Shown here one piece after another: positions 26,304 through 35,147 of a stretch of 64,000 bases of DNA. How positions within the stretch are numbered: position 1 is the stretch's first letter; each line of letters opens with the position of its first letter. Origin of the DNA: Limosilactobacillus reuteri (GTDB taxonomy: Bacteria > Bacillota > Bacilli > Lactobacillales > Lactobacillaceae); assembly GCF_034259105.1 (NCBI RefSeq), contig NZ_CP139478.1:389501-453500 (forward strand). Reading direction: 5' to 3'. A model generated the notes under the pieces. That model made no database searches, was not told the DNA's origin, and saw only the letters and a program-made list of their open reading frames with translations. A program made the position numbers and the translations under genes.

Positions 26304-27029
26304 ATGAAGATTCTAGCCGTCGATACATCCAACCACCCAATGAGCGTAGCGTTGGTTGAAGATGAGCAATTGTTGGCAACGACGACCCTTAATATGGTTC
26401 GCAATCATAGTATTTATTTAATGCCGGTAATTAGTAAGTTATTTGAGTTAGTTCAGTGGCAGCCAACAGATATTGATCGGGTAGTGGTTGCACAGGGACC
26501 AGGATCTTATACAGGAGTACGAATTGCAGTTACAACCGCTAAAGTATTGGCTGATACAGAAAAGATTGACTTAGTTGGCGTATCAAGTTTAGCAGTATTA
26601 GCACGTAATGTAGTTCCAACATCATCAGCAATTATTGTTCCTTTCTTTGATGCACGACGAGGAAATGTATTTGCTGGTGCTTACCAGTGGGAAAATGGCG
26701 AGTTAGTAAATAAAATAGAAGATCAACATCTAGGGATTGATGTTTTGCTTAATCAACTTGCAAAATCAGATCAACAAGTTGTTTTGGTAGGTCATATGAC
26801 TGATAAAATTCAAGCCAAATATGATCAATTACCAGCTAATGTGACCCTTTTGCCACGATCTTATAGTATTCCGTCAACTTATCAATTAGCTCTTGCAGGT
26901 AAAATGAAGGAACCAGTTAAAGAGATTGACCCCTTTGTTCCGCATTATTTACGAATTACTGAAGCAGAGGCTACTTGGCAAAAACTTCATCCTGGAGAAA
27001 AAAGAAAAAATTATGTTCGAGAAGTTTAA
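26304..27029 (+). CDS. tsaB: tRNA threonylcarbamoyladenosine biosynthesis protein TsaB
   Basis: 241 residues. ASKHA-fold partner of TsaD: MKILAVDTSNHPMSVALVEDEQL, the helical NHSIYLMPVISKLFE and GPGSYTGVRIAVTTAK. It is required for t6A37 formation on ANN-decoding tRNAs. AAAGGA lies 10 bases before the ATG. Its end overlaps rimI by 17 bases and tsaD follows, the usual tsaB-rimI-tsaD order. Confidence 0.95.
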   Translation: MKILAVDTSNHPMSVALVEDEQLLATTTLNMVRNHSIYLMPVISKLFELVQWQPTDIDRVVVAQGPGSYTGVRIAVTTAKVLADTEKIDLVGVSSLAVLARNVVPTSSAIIVPFFDARRGNVFAGAYQWENGELVNKIEDQHLGIDVLLNQLAKSDQQVVLVGHMTDKIQAKYDQLPANVTLLPRSYSIPSTYQLALAGKMKEPVKEIDPFVPHYLRITEAEATWQKLHPGEKRKNYVREV

Positions 27030-27567
27030 AGAATGGTTTATCAATACGACCAATCCTACTAAACGACCGATCCTTGACTTTACACGACGAATAGTAATGA
27101 TATCTGGTCATCAATACATGGTCCGGATGGCAAAGGAACAAGATATTCAAACCTTGGTAGAAATTGAAGAAAGAATCTATGGAAAAGCACCATGGAGTTA
27201 TGCTGCTTTCCGCATTGAACTCCAACGGCCGTGTGATCGACTATATTTAGTTGTTGAGGATGACCAGCAGATTGTTGGCTTTATGGGAACAGCCATTGAT
27301 TGGTACCATTATGATTTGCATATTACGAATATTGGCATTACACCAAGTTACCAAAATAAAGGAATTGGAACGTATCTTATTTCAACTGCCAAAAACTATG
27401 CCCGGCACTTAAAATTACATTCGCTGAGTTTAGAAGTACGAGTGCATAACGTATCAGCTCGTCGCTTATATGAAAGTTTAGGCTTTCGTAATCAGCATAT
27501 TAAACCACATTATTACTTAGATAATCACGAAGATGCCGTGGATATGCAAGCAAACTTACTTAGGTAG
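27013..27567 (+). CDS. rimI: Ribosomal-protein-alanine N-acetyltransferase RimI
   Basis: About 184 residues. It is a GNAT enzyme with the acetyl-CoA loop NKGIGTYLI and the RimI-typical LEVRVHNVSARRLYESLGF. The first 40 residues extend beyond the minimal GNAT domain. I place the start at the ATG at 27013 (MFEKFKEW) inside the end of tsaB; the GGAG upstream is rather distant, so the start is less certain. Confidence 0.9.
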   Translation: MFEKFKEWFINTTNPTKRPILDFTRRIVMISGHQYMVRMAKEQDIQTLVEIEERIYGKAPWSYAAFRIELQRPCDRLYLVVEDDQQIVGFMGTAIDWYHYDLHITNIGITPSYQNKGIGTYLISTAKNYARHLKLHSLSLEVRVHNVSARRLYESLGFRNQHIKPHYYLDNHEDAVDMQANLLR

Positions 27568-27585
27568 AGGTGAAAGTATTTTATT

Positions 27586-28617
27586 ATGACAGAACGCACA
27601 TTAACCTTAGCGTTTGAATCAAGCTGTGATGAAACAAGTGTTGCCGTAATTGAAAATGGAACTAAAATCCTTTCCAATATTGTTGCAACGCAAATCGATA
27701 GCCATCAACGTTTTGATGGAGTAGTACCAGAAGTAGCTAGTCGACATCATATTGAACAAATTACCAAGTGTACAAATGAAGCTTTAGAGCAAGCGGATGT
27801 AGGCTATGATGACCTAGATGCTGTTGCAGTAACATACGGTCCAGGATTAGTCGGGTCATTATTAATTGGTGTGACAGCAGCAAAGGCCATCGCATGGGCT
27901 CATAACCTTCCGTTAATTCCGGTTAACCACATGGCAGGTCATATCTATGCTGCACGCTATGTTGGGGAATTCAAATATCCACAAATGGCATTGTTAGTTT
28001 CCGGTGGACATACGGAATTAGTTTATATGCCATCTGAACATGAATACCAAATTATCGGTGAAACACGTGATGATGCTGCCGGTGAAGCTTATGATAAAAT
28101 TGGTCGCGTGTTGGGAGTCAATTACCCGGCAGGAAAAACGATTGATGAATGGGCGGCTAAGGGTAAGGACACTTTTAATTTCCCACGAGCAATGGAAAAA
28201 GAAGATAATTATGACTTTAGCTTTAGTGGGCTGAAGAGCGCCTTCATCAATACAGTTCATAATGCAGACCAACGTGGGGAAAAATTAGATAAATATGATC
28301 TTGCAGCCAGTTTCCAACAAAGTGTCATTGACGTGCTTGCCGAAAAAACAATGCGGGCGTTAGATGATTACCCAGTAAAGCAACTGATTTTAGCTGGTGG
28401 AGTCGCTGCAAATCATGGTCTCCGTGCTCGTTTAGATCATGACATGAAGAAATTTCATCCTGATGTACCGATGCTGCAAGCACCGTTGAAATTATGTGGT
28501 GATAATGCTGCAATGATTGGGGCTGCTGGTTATGTTAACTACAAGCATGGCGACCGTGCAGGATTAGATTTGAATGCAGTACCGGGATTGATGTTTGATC
28601 GAATTCAGAATAAATAA
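27586..28617 (+). CDS. tsaD: tRNA N6-threonylcarbamoyladenosine transferase TsaD
   Basis: 343 residues. It contains [15 protein letters not shown], the metal-binding HMAGH (115-119) and the SGGHTELV and [10 protein letters not shown] phosphate motifs. It transfers the threonylcarbamoyl group to A37 of tRNA. GAGGTGAAAG precedes the ATG. Confidence 0.97.
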   Translation: MTERTLTLAFESSCDETSVAVIENGTKILSNIVATQIDSHQRFDGVVPEVASRHHIEQITKCTNEALEQADVGYDDLDAVAVTYGPGLVGSLLIGVTAAKAIAWAHNLPLIPVNHMAGHIYAARYVGEFKYPQMALLVSGGHTELVYMPSEHEYQIIGETRDDAAGEAYDKIGRVLGVNYPAGKTIDEWAAKGKDTFNFPRAMEKEDNYDFSFSGLKSAFINTVHNADQRGEKLDKYDLAASFQQSVIDVLAEKTMRALDDYPVKQLILAGGVAANHGLRARLDHDMKKFHPDVPMLQAPLKLCGDNAAMIGAAGYVNYKHGDRAGLDLNAVPGLMFDRIQNK

Positions 28618-28641
28618 TTATAAACACAACTCTCATAAGCA

Positions 28642-28690
28642 ATGATGGCCTCCAGTGTTCGGTAAAACCGGACGCTGGAGGCCATTATTG
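28642..28690. terminator. Long hairpin between convergent tsaD and proC
   Basis: ATGGCCTCCAGTGTTCGGT pairs with ACCGGACGCTGGAGGCCAT around a 3-base loop, a stem of about 19 pairs with few G-T mismatches. The following T tract is weak on both sides, but position and stability fit a bidirectional terminator. Confidence 0.8.
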
Positions 28691-28730
28691 TACTGCGCTG
28701 TATGGATGTAACCGCGGTCTTTTTTTGCGT

Positions 28731-29504
28731 TTATGATTCACCATTTGCTTTGTCAATGGCATCCATCATGGCGTAACGGAAACCATTTTTCTCCAATGCT
28801 TCCACGCCTTTGATTGTTGTACCTGCTGGTGATGTTACTTGATCACGTAATAATGCTGGAGCAAGCTTGCTATCATAGGCTAGTTTCCCCGTACCTTTTA
28901 TCATACTAGCAATAACTTCATATGCAGTTTGACGATCGAGGCCATGCTTGACGGCGGCATCGCTCATTGCGTCCATCATCACATCAACAAATGCAGGGCC
29001 ACAGCCGCCGATAACACCAATTATATCTAGTTGTCGTTCTGGAACTTCGATGACATCACCAAGACTATCTAAAACAGTCATTACTTTTGAAATTGCTTCA
29101 GCAGAAATTCCGGTTGGCAAGGCAAGACCAATTGTGCCGGCATTAACTTCAACTGGTGTGTTGGGAATAATATTAATAATTTCTTTATTCGGAAGCACTT
29201 TGGCTAAGTCTTCGTGAGTAATTCCAGCAGCGGCAGAGATAAAAATAGTGTGATCGTTAAGGACGGCTAATTCTTTAGCGACTACGGTTGTAATAGGGGC
29301 CGGGGTGGTCAAAATTACGATATCGGGTGTAAGGTTAACTACTTCACTGTTTGTATTAACGAGTTTAAACCCGAGCTTCTTAGCAAAGCTTGTAACACGT
29401 GAATTAACAGGGTTCATCGCACTGAGGGTAAAATTTTGCGTACGACTTAATCCCTTCATAATTGCGCTTCCCATATTTCCGACACCAATAATTGTAATTT
29501 TCAT
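28731..29504 (-). CDS. proC: Pyrroline-5-carboxylate reductase
   Basis: 257 residues. Rossmann start MKITIIGVGNMGSAIMKGL, GCGPAFVDVMMDAMSDAAVKHG and TSPAGTTIKGVEALE. It reduces pyrroline-5-carboxylate to proline. TAGGAGG precedes the ATG. It is intact, unlike proA and proB directly upstream; it could still use pyrroline-5-carboxylate from ornithine or from outside. Confidence 0.95.
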   Translation of the reverse strand: MKITIIGVGNMGSAIMKGLSRTQNFTLSAMNPVNSRVTSFAKKLGFKLVNTNSEVVNLTPDIVILTTPAPITTVVAKELAVLNDHTIFISAAAGITHEDLAKVLPNKEIINIIPNTPVEVNAGTIGLALPTGISAEAISKVMTVLDSLGDVIEVPERQLDIIGVIGGCGPAFVDVMMDAMSDAAVKHGLDRQTAYEVIASMIKGTGKLAYDSKLAPALLRDQVTSPAGTTIKGVEALEKNGFRYAMMDAIDKANGES

Positions 29505-29521
29505 CTAAAAAACCTCCTAAA

Positions 29522-30766
29522 TTATTTCCGAACTTGCCCATTACCGGTAATTTCATATTTGATTGTTGTTAATTGTTGTAATCCCATTGGTCCCCGGGCG
29601 TGGAGTTTTTGGGTACTGATACCAATTTCAGCGCCAAAGCCAAATTCTCCCCCATCAGTAAACCGCGTAGAGGCATTAACATAAACACAGGCAGAATTAA
29701 TGGCTTGTTGGAAGCAGCGTCCCCGGGTAATGTTGTTTGTAATAATTGATTCTGAATGGTGAGTACTGTGGTGATTAATATGGTTAATTGCATCATCAAG
29801 GGAATCAACAATTTTTGCGGCCATAATTAAATCATTATATTCTGTCTCCCAGTCTTCCTCAGTAACGGGACGGATAGTTGATACTAATTGGCACGCCATT
29901 TCATCACCGCGTAATTGGACGCCATGTTCCATTAAAGCTTTGGCAATAACAGGAAGAAATTCAGCGGCAATATCGCGGTGGATAAGTAATTTTTCAGCGG
30001 CATTGCATACAGAAGGCCGTTGTACTTTTGCATTTACAGTAATATTGGTCGCCATTGTTAGGTCAGCATCCTTATCAATATAAATGTGGCAATTACCCGC
30101 ACCAGTTTCGATAACTGGAACCGTAGCTGTTGTTACAACCCGCTGAATAAGGGCCCAGCCGCCTCGTGGAATCAAGACATCAATGTAGTCAGTGAGATTC
30201 ATCATTTCATCAGCAATCGCATGACTAGTGTCGGTAATAAGCTGAACCGCATCGACCGGTAAATGTTGACTTTGTAATGATTCGCGAAGAATTTTTACTA
30301 AGGCAGTATTAGTCTGGATCGCTTCTTTTCCGCCCCGTAGAATAACTGCATTGCCACTCTTGAATGTGAGGCCGGTCGCGTCTACAGTTACGTTTGGTCG
30401 TGCTTCAAAGATAATGCCAATTACCCCTAATGGTACGCGCCGTTGAAGGATTTGCAACCCATCTTTGGTAATCCATCCCTTATCGATTTGGGAAGTGGGA
30501 TCGTTCAAGTCGGCGATTGTTCGGAGACCATTAGCCATGTCCGCGATACGTTGGGAATTGACCATTAAACGATCCGTAAATTTAGTTGGCATCTGGGTAG
30601 CGGCGGCCAAGTCTTGTTGGTTGGCAGCGATAATTTAGTTTTTATTTTTGATTAAATCATCTGCCAATTGAAGCAATGCCTTATTTTTGGTGGCAGTGTT
30701 CATTAAAGCTAGTTTGTTTGCAGCGATTTGGGCTCTTTTTCCAATTGTAATTAAATCTTGGTTCAT
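29522..30766 (-). pseudogene. proA: Gamma-glutamyl phosphate reductase gene broken by an in-frame stop
   Basis: Reading from the ATG at 30766 (after TAGGAGTGATGATA), the frame gives MNQDLITIGKRAQIAANKLA and continues to a TAA at complement 30635-30637, codon 44. The same frame then continues through IIAANQQDLAAATQMPT to the normal end at 29522. Full length without the stop would be about 414 residues, typical for ProA; the residue at the stop is usually Glu in ..NKNEIIAAN.. contexts, so GAA to TAA is likely. All catalytic regions lie downstream (GTGNCHIYID.., QRPSVCNAAEKLL with the active Cys). Re-initiation at an internal Met would lack the N-terminal 50-plus residues. It needs confirmation that this is not a sequencing error. 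Confidence 0.88.
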
Positions 30767-30777
30767 TATCATCACTC

Positions 30778-31566
30778 CTATTTTCCAAAATGAGTACCAA
30801 TAGTATGACCATCAAAAATATCAAAAAGAATTTTAGGGTCACGACCATTGCATAGAATCATTTGTTTACCTGCTTGCATCATTGTGGCAGCTGCCCGTAA
30901 TTTAGTTACCATTCCTCCTGTTCCAAACCTAGTGCTGCTACCGCTTGCGACGTTCTCTATTTCCGGCGTTAGGAATGGAACTTCTTTAATGATTTGTGCG
31001 TCAGAAAATTTATGCGGATCTTTGTCATAAAGGGCATCGATATCCGAAAGAATGATTAACTCGTCAGCATCAATGGCAATAGCTACCTGGGAAGAGAGTT
31101 CATCATTGTCACTGAAAGTAGTGTAATGATCAAGCTCATCAACTGACACGGGGTCATTTTCGTTAACGATTGGAATCACATTTTGCTGAAGTAAAGCATT
31201 AATTGTATTAAGCGTATGCTGGCGACTGATAGGATAAGTGAGCACATCACGGGTAAGGAGAAGTTGGGCGACGTGCGTTTGATAGTCTAAAAATCGTTGC
31301 GAATAGATTCGCATTAAAGCAGCCTGACCGATAGATGCTAAGGTTTGCTGTTGTGCTATTTCGGCGGGACGATCTGTTAATCCCAAACTTGCAAGACCAA
31401 CGCCAATTGCTCCCGAGGAAACAAGAATAAGTTGGTATCCTTGATTGTTTAATGTCGCAAGGACAAATGAGAGTTAGTCGATTGTTCGTAAATTAATTTT
31501 TCCATTAGGAAGAACAAGGCTACTCGTACCAATCTTAACAACTACTTTTTGTATTTTATGAGTCAT
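30778..31566 (-). pseudogene. proB: Glutamate 5-kinase gene broken by an in-frame stop
   Basis: From the ATG at 31566 the frame reads VVVKIGTSSLVLPNGKINLRTID and hits TAA at complement 31474-31476 (codon 31). It then continues with LSFVLATLNNQGYQLILVSSGAIGVGLASLG to the normal end. Read through, it is about 262 residues, the length of PUA-less lactobacillar ProB. The stop separates the N-terminal ATP-binding segment (KIGTSS) from the SSGAIG glutamate-binding region, so a downstream restart would not give an active kinase. The operon still has a T-box leader. Confidence 0.88.
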
Positions 31567-31579
31567 AGAAAATCCTTTC

Positions 31580-31765
31580 AGAAAACAAAAAGCGCCCTTA
31601 ACCGAGACACCAATTATGGCGGTACCATTCTCGTTTAAAGACGCACTTTACACTTTTAAATTATTTTATTATTAGAATATATTAAAGTTGTAGCAGGGCT
31701 TCGGTACTGGCGATAGCTTGCAGTCGATGGCTATCGTTCCTGAACTGACCTACTTTTATCTACAA
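31580..31765 (-). promoter_or_regulatory. T-box leader of proBA (proline-type specifier)
   Basis: On the minus strand the T-box sequence AATGGTACCGCC is followed by a terminator in which the segment starting GCGTCTTTAAACGAGA pairs with TCTCGGTTAAGGGCGC, ending in a T5 run. Upstream, stem I is closed by TTGTAG/CTACAA and has the specifier-loop pair AGTA (5' side) and GAA-G-CCC (3' side). The CCC at complement 31696-31698 reads as a proline codon. The leader should turn on proBA when tRNA-Pro is uncharged. Confidence 0.85.
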
Positions 31766-31770
31766 TTAAA

Positions 31771-31800
31771 ATTTTAATTGGAAGACTAAGCTTTTGTCAA
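31771..31800 (-). promoter_or_regulatory. proBA promoter
   Basis: Minus-strand TTGACA (complement 31795-31800), an 18-base spacer and TAAAAT (complement 31771-31776), just before the T-box leader. Confidence 0.75.
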
Positions 31801-31834
31801 GACTAATTATTTTTGAGATTCGATAAAAAATGAA

Positions 31835-31863
31835 TTGACAAATAATTAAAAATAAATTAGAAT
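31835..31863 (+). promoter_or_regulatory. Promoter of the T-box/nitrilase operon
   Basis: Consensus TTGACA at 31835-31840, a 17-base spacer and TAGAAT at 31858-31863. It diverges from the proBA promoter with 34 bases between the two -35 boxes. Confidence 0.85.
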
Positions 31864-31869
31864 ACGGGC

Positions 31870-32142
31870 AACAATTAAATATTAGTCGTTTAAGAAGAGT
31901 AAAAGCAATGTAGTATTAAGAGAGTTTTCGGGTGGTGGAAGAAAATTACAAATTGCTTTGAAGATGGTCTTAAAAAATACAACAAGTGTGAGGAAAAAAC
32001 TAAGCACTTGTCGGCTGATATCCGTTATCAAGTATCGAAGTTTATTATGAACTTCCTGAGGCTATTCATGTGAGTGGATAGTAAATTAAGGTGGCACCAC
32101 GAAAATACTCGTCCTTATTTAAGTTAAGGACGGGTATTTTTT
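31870..32142 (+). promoter_or_regulatory. T-box leader (methionine-type specifier by reading)
   Basis: The T-box sequence AAGGTGGCACCACG (32088-32101) precedes a terminator, AATACTCGTCCTT/AAGGACGGGTATT plus T6 (32104-32142). Stem I is closed by AAGA/TCTT, with an inner helix AAGCAAT/ATTGCTT. Its specifier loop has AGTA on the 5' side (31898-31901) and GAA-G-ATG on the 3' side, placing ATG (31964-31966) in the codon position. By the same rule the neighbouring proBA leader gives a Pro codon, which supports the reading. Confidence 0.85.
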
Positions 32143-32157
32143 ATGGAGGTGAAAGTG

Positions 32158-32943
32158 ATGAAACGCAAAATTGCATTAGCTCAACTTGATATTCAATTAG
32201 GAAATCCTGCCGAAAATTATCAAAAAGCTAAACAAGCAATTGAAGAAGCTGCTAGTCACCATGCAGATATCGTTGTCTTGCCGGAGATGTGGAATACTGG
32301 CTATGCCTTAGATCAATTATCAGACTTGGCAGATGAAAACGGTCAAAAGACACAAAAATTTCTTAGTGAGTTAGCGTTAGAAAATCAAATTAACATTGTC
32401 GGTGGTTCAGTAGCGGTGAGATGTGGACAATCTTTTTTCAATACAACCTATGTTTATGATCAAAAGGAAAATCTAATTAGCAGTTACGAGAAGGTGCATT
32501 TATTTGGACTAATGAATGAAGACCGATATCTAAAAGCCGGGCAAAAAGAAAATCACTTTGAATTAGCCGGGGTTCCGAGTGCAAGTTTTATTTGTTATGA
32601 TTTGCGATTCCCTGAATGGATTAGAACAGTCGCTCGTTATGGAACTGATATCTTATATTTTTCGGCAGAATGGCCAAGCAAACGGATTAAACAATGGAAA
32701 ATAATGCTTCAGTCACGGGCAATTGAAAATCAAGCCTTTGTAGTCGCGGTCAATCGTGTTGGGACGGATTTAGAGAATAGCTTTAATGGTCATTCGTTAG
32801 TAATAGATCCGCTTGGGCAGATTATCCATGATGCAGGAGAAGTTGAACAAGTAAGTTATGCGAAAATTGACTTAGCGCAGTTAGCACAGGTTCGGGGGCC
32901 GATTCCGGTGTTTAAGGATCGCCGACCAAGTCTTTATCATTAA
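32158..32943 (+). CDS. Carbon-nitrogen hydrolase (nitrilase superfamily, omega-amidase/MtnU-like)
   Basis: About 261 residues. The Glu-Lys-Cys triad is visible: E43 in VVLPEMWNTGY, K112 in SYEKVHLFG and C146 in ASFICYDLRFPEW. The FGLMNEDRYLKAG and SAEWPSKRIKQW segments resemble the branch that hydrolyses alpha-ketoglutaramate/ketosuccinamate and is found beside methionine aminotransferases. I chose the ATG at 32158 because GGAGGTGAAAG precedes it; the ATG at 32143 overlaps the leader terminator. It is the first gene of a three-gene T-box operon. Confidence 0.88.
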   Translation: MKRKIALAQLDIQLGNPAENYQKAKQAIEEAASHHADIVVLPEMWNTGYALDQLSDLADENGQKTQKFLSELALENQINIVGGSVAVRCGQSFFNTTYVYDQKENLISSYEKVHLFGLMNEDRYLKAGQKENHFELAGVPSASFICYDLRFPEWIRTVARYGTDILYFSAEWPSKRIKQWKIMLQSRAIENQAFVVAVNRVGTDLENSFNGHSLVIDPLGQIIHDAGEVEQVSYAKIDLAQLAQVRGPIPVFKDRRPSLYH

Positions 32944-32947
32944 GGGG

Positions 32948-34135
32948 ATGGAAAAGATGAATTTTGCACAATCAAAATTATTAGACACTTTACCGAAACA
33001 ATTTTTTGCCAATTTAGTTGCCAAGGTTAATAAAAAAATAAGTGAAGGGGTCGATGTTATTAATCTTGGTCAAGGGAATCCCGATAAGCCAACGCCAGAT
33101 TATATTGTTAAGAGCACGCAAAAATGGGTAGCGGATCCGCAAACTCATAAGTATTCACTATTTCGGGGGTTACCAGCGTTTAAGGAAGCGGCAGCAAATT
33201 TTTACCAAGAAAAATATGGAGCTGATTTTGATCCGGAAAAAGAAGTTGCAATTTTGGGTGGTTCCAAGATTGGGCTTGTAGAATTGCCATGGGCATTGAT
33301 GAATCCCGGCGACACTTTTCTGCTTCCTGATCCAGGCTATCCAGATTACTTATCAGGAGCGGCATTAGGAGAAGTTAATTTTGAAACAGTGCCATTATTA
33401 GCAGAAAATGACTTCTTGCCAGACTTAGAGGCAATTCCTGAAGAGGTGGCGCAACGTGCTAAATTCTTCTATCTTAACTATCCTAATAATCCAACAGGGG
33501 CTGTAGCTACTCCCGAGTTTTATCGAAAATTAGTTGCGTGGGCCAAAAAGTACCAGGTGGGCATTATTAGTGACTTTGCCTATGGCGCAATTGGCTTTGA
33601 CGGTCAAGCTCCAGTTAGCTTTATGGAAACACCAGGCGCTAAAGATGTGGGGATTGAATTTTATACCTTTTCTAAGACGTTCAACATGGCAGGCTGGCGA
33701 ATCGCATTTGCGGTTGGTAATGCAGACATTATTGAAGCCTTAAACCTAATTCAAGACCATTTATTTGTTAGTCTTTTTCCCGCCTTACAGGAAGCTGCTA
33801 TTGATGCCTTGACGCTACCGCAGCGTGATGAGGCAATTACAGAAATCGTTGGTCGTTATGAAGAAAGACGGAATGCCTTTATTAATGCAGCCGAAAAAAT
33901 TGGCTGGCATGCATTTACTCCCCAGGGTACTTTCTATGCTTGGATGCCAGTTCCAAAGGGTTATACCAGTGAAAGCTTTGCAGATTTATTATTAGACAAA
34001 GCTGGCGTGGCAGTAGCACCCGGCAATGGCTTTGGCAAACACGGTGAAGGTTATGTGCGGATTGGCCTTTTGATTGAACCAGCACGATTAACGGAAGCCG
34101 TTGAGCGGATTGCTAAACTGAATTTATTTAATTAA
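32948..34135 (+). CDS. PLP-dependent class I/II aminotransferase
   Basis: 395 residues. Fold-type I motifs: INLGQGNPDKPTPDYI, YPNNPTGAVA, SDFAYGAIGFDG, the PLP lysine in FYTFSKTFNMAGWRIAF, and the C-terminal arginine region VRIGLL. The sequence resembles the group annotated as methionine or aromatic aminotransferases (MtnE/YkrV-like), but the substrate cannot be fixed by eye. Next to an omega-amidase it may use glutamine as amino donor, with the amidase pulling the reaction forward. It begins 4 bases after the hydrolase stop. Confidence 0.88.
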   Translation: MEKMNFAQSKLLDTLPKQFFANLVAKVNKKISEGVDVINLGQGNPDKPTPDYIVKSTQKWVADPQTHKYSLFRGLPAFKEAAANFYQEKYGADFDPEKEVAILGGSKIGLVELPWALMNPGDTFLLPDPGYPDYLSGAALGEVNFETVPLLAENDFLPDLEAIPEEVAQRAKFFYLNYPNNPTGAVATPEFYRKLVAWAKKYQVGIISDFAYGAIGFDGQAPVSFMETPGAKDVGIEFYTFSKTFNMAGWRIAFAVGNADIIEALNLIQDHLFVSLFPALQEAAIDALTLPQRDEAITEIVGRYEERRNAFINAAEKIGWHAFTPQGTFYAWMPVPKGYTSESFADLLLDKAGVAVAPGNGFGKHGEGYVRIGLLIEPARLTEAVERIAKLNLFN

Positions 34136-34148
34136 GGAGGAAAAGATT

Positions 34149-35114
34149 ATGGCTTTGAAATATACGGTTTTAGGAGCAGGGGCAATGGGGCTACGATTTG
34201 GCGTATTGCTTCAAGAACTGGCAGGCGCTAAGGTTGATTTTGTTGATAACTGGGCTCCCCAAGTTGAAACCATTAAACAACAGGGTGGGGTTTACGTTTC
34301 TCGGGACCATGAAAATCGTCACCTTGTACCAATTAATATTTACTCGCCAGAAGAATATGATGGTGATCCAGATGTGTTTATCGTTTTTGCCAAGCAGATG
34401 ACGCTCAGTGACTTGTTACAACGCAGTGCTCATTTCTTCCATCCTGACCATCAATATGTCTTTTCGGGAATGAATGGCATGGGACATATTGAAAAAATTA
34501 ACCACTATTTTCCTAAAGAACATGTCGTAGCCGGTACCTGTTTAATCGGTACGGTTCTTAATAAGGCGGGGGATGTGGACTTTATTGGTAAACCTAGTGC
34601 TGGTTCGATCAACTTAGCTCCCCAAGTCGGCGAACCTGATGAGCGAGTAAAACAAATTGTTGAGGACTTTACCACGGCGAATATTAATCCCCATCTTAAT
34701 GATAATTTTTATGGTACCCTCCTAACAAAAGTAGTCTTCAATTCTGTTATTAATACGATCTGCACGCTTTTTGAGATTCAAATGGGACAATTTATTGATT
34801 ATGATGGTGCAGAGAAGCTTGGTAAACAGTTAATTAATGAAGCATTTGATGTTGCCGAACGGGCTGGTATTCAGCTCTTAAGTACTCGTGAGGAGGAGTG
34901 GCAAACGATTAAGTATGTTAGTGAAGTCACCAACCCGCTTCATTATCCATCGATGTACCAAGATATGAGTAAGAATCGACCAACAGAAGTCGACTACATT
35001 AATGGATACATTTACGACTTGGGTAAGAAATATAACTATGAAGCATCTACTCATGACTTCTTACGTAATTTAGTTCACCTTGCAGAGAATACGCGCAAAT
35101 TCCGACAAAACTAA
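34149..35114 (+). CDS. 2-dehydropantoate 2-reductase family protein (ApbA/PanE)
   Basis: 321 residues. The N-terminal NAD(P)-binding motif LGAGAMGLRFGVLL precedes a ketopantoate-reductase C-terminal helical domain (NDNFYGTLLTKVVFNSVINTICTLFEI, EVDYINGYI). Members in lactic acid bacteria include D-2-hydroxyacid dehydrogenases that reduce branched or methionine-derived 2-ketoacids as well as true PanE. Its place after an aminotransferase favours 2-ketoacid reduction; that is inference. GGAGG precedes the ATG. The stop lies in the terminator stem. Confidence 0.85.
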   Translation: MALKYTVLGAGAMGLRFGVLLQELAGAKVDFVDNWAPQVETIKQQGGVYVSRDHENRHLVPINIYSPEEYDGDPDVFIVFAKQMTLSDLLQRSAHFFHPDHQYVFSGMNGMGHIEKINHYFPKEHVVAGTCLIGTVLNKAGDVDFIGKPSAGSINLAPQVGEPDERVKQIVEDFTTANINPHLNDNFYGTLLTKVVFNSVINTICTLFEIQMGQFIDYDGAEKLGKQLINEAFDVAERAGIQLLSTREEEWQTIKYVSEVTNPLHYPSMYQDMSKNRPTEVDYINGYIYDLGKKYNYEASTHDFLRNLVHLAENTRKFRQN

Positions 35115-35147
35115 AAGAAGAAGCGGAAAGGTCCGCTTCTTCTTTTA
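35111..35147. terminator. Bidirectional terminator containing both convergent stop codons
   Basis: A perfect inverted repeat starting CTAAAAGAAGAAGCGGA and ending TCCGCTTCTTCTTTTAG around a 3-base loop (AAG). The stem includes the TAA of the PanE-like gene (35112-35114) and, on the other strand, the TAA of ydiF (complement 35145-35147). Confidence 0.9.

Noticed and set aside
32143..32157. Earlier ATG for the nitrilase gene
   Set aside because: It overlaps the T-box terminator tail and lacks a ribosome-binding site; GGAGG lies between it and the better ATG at 32158.
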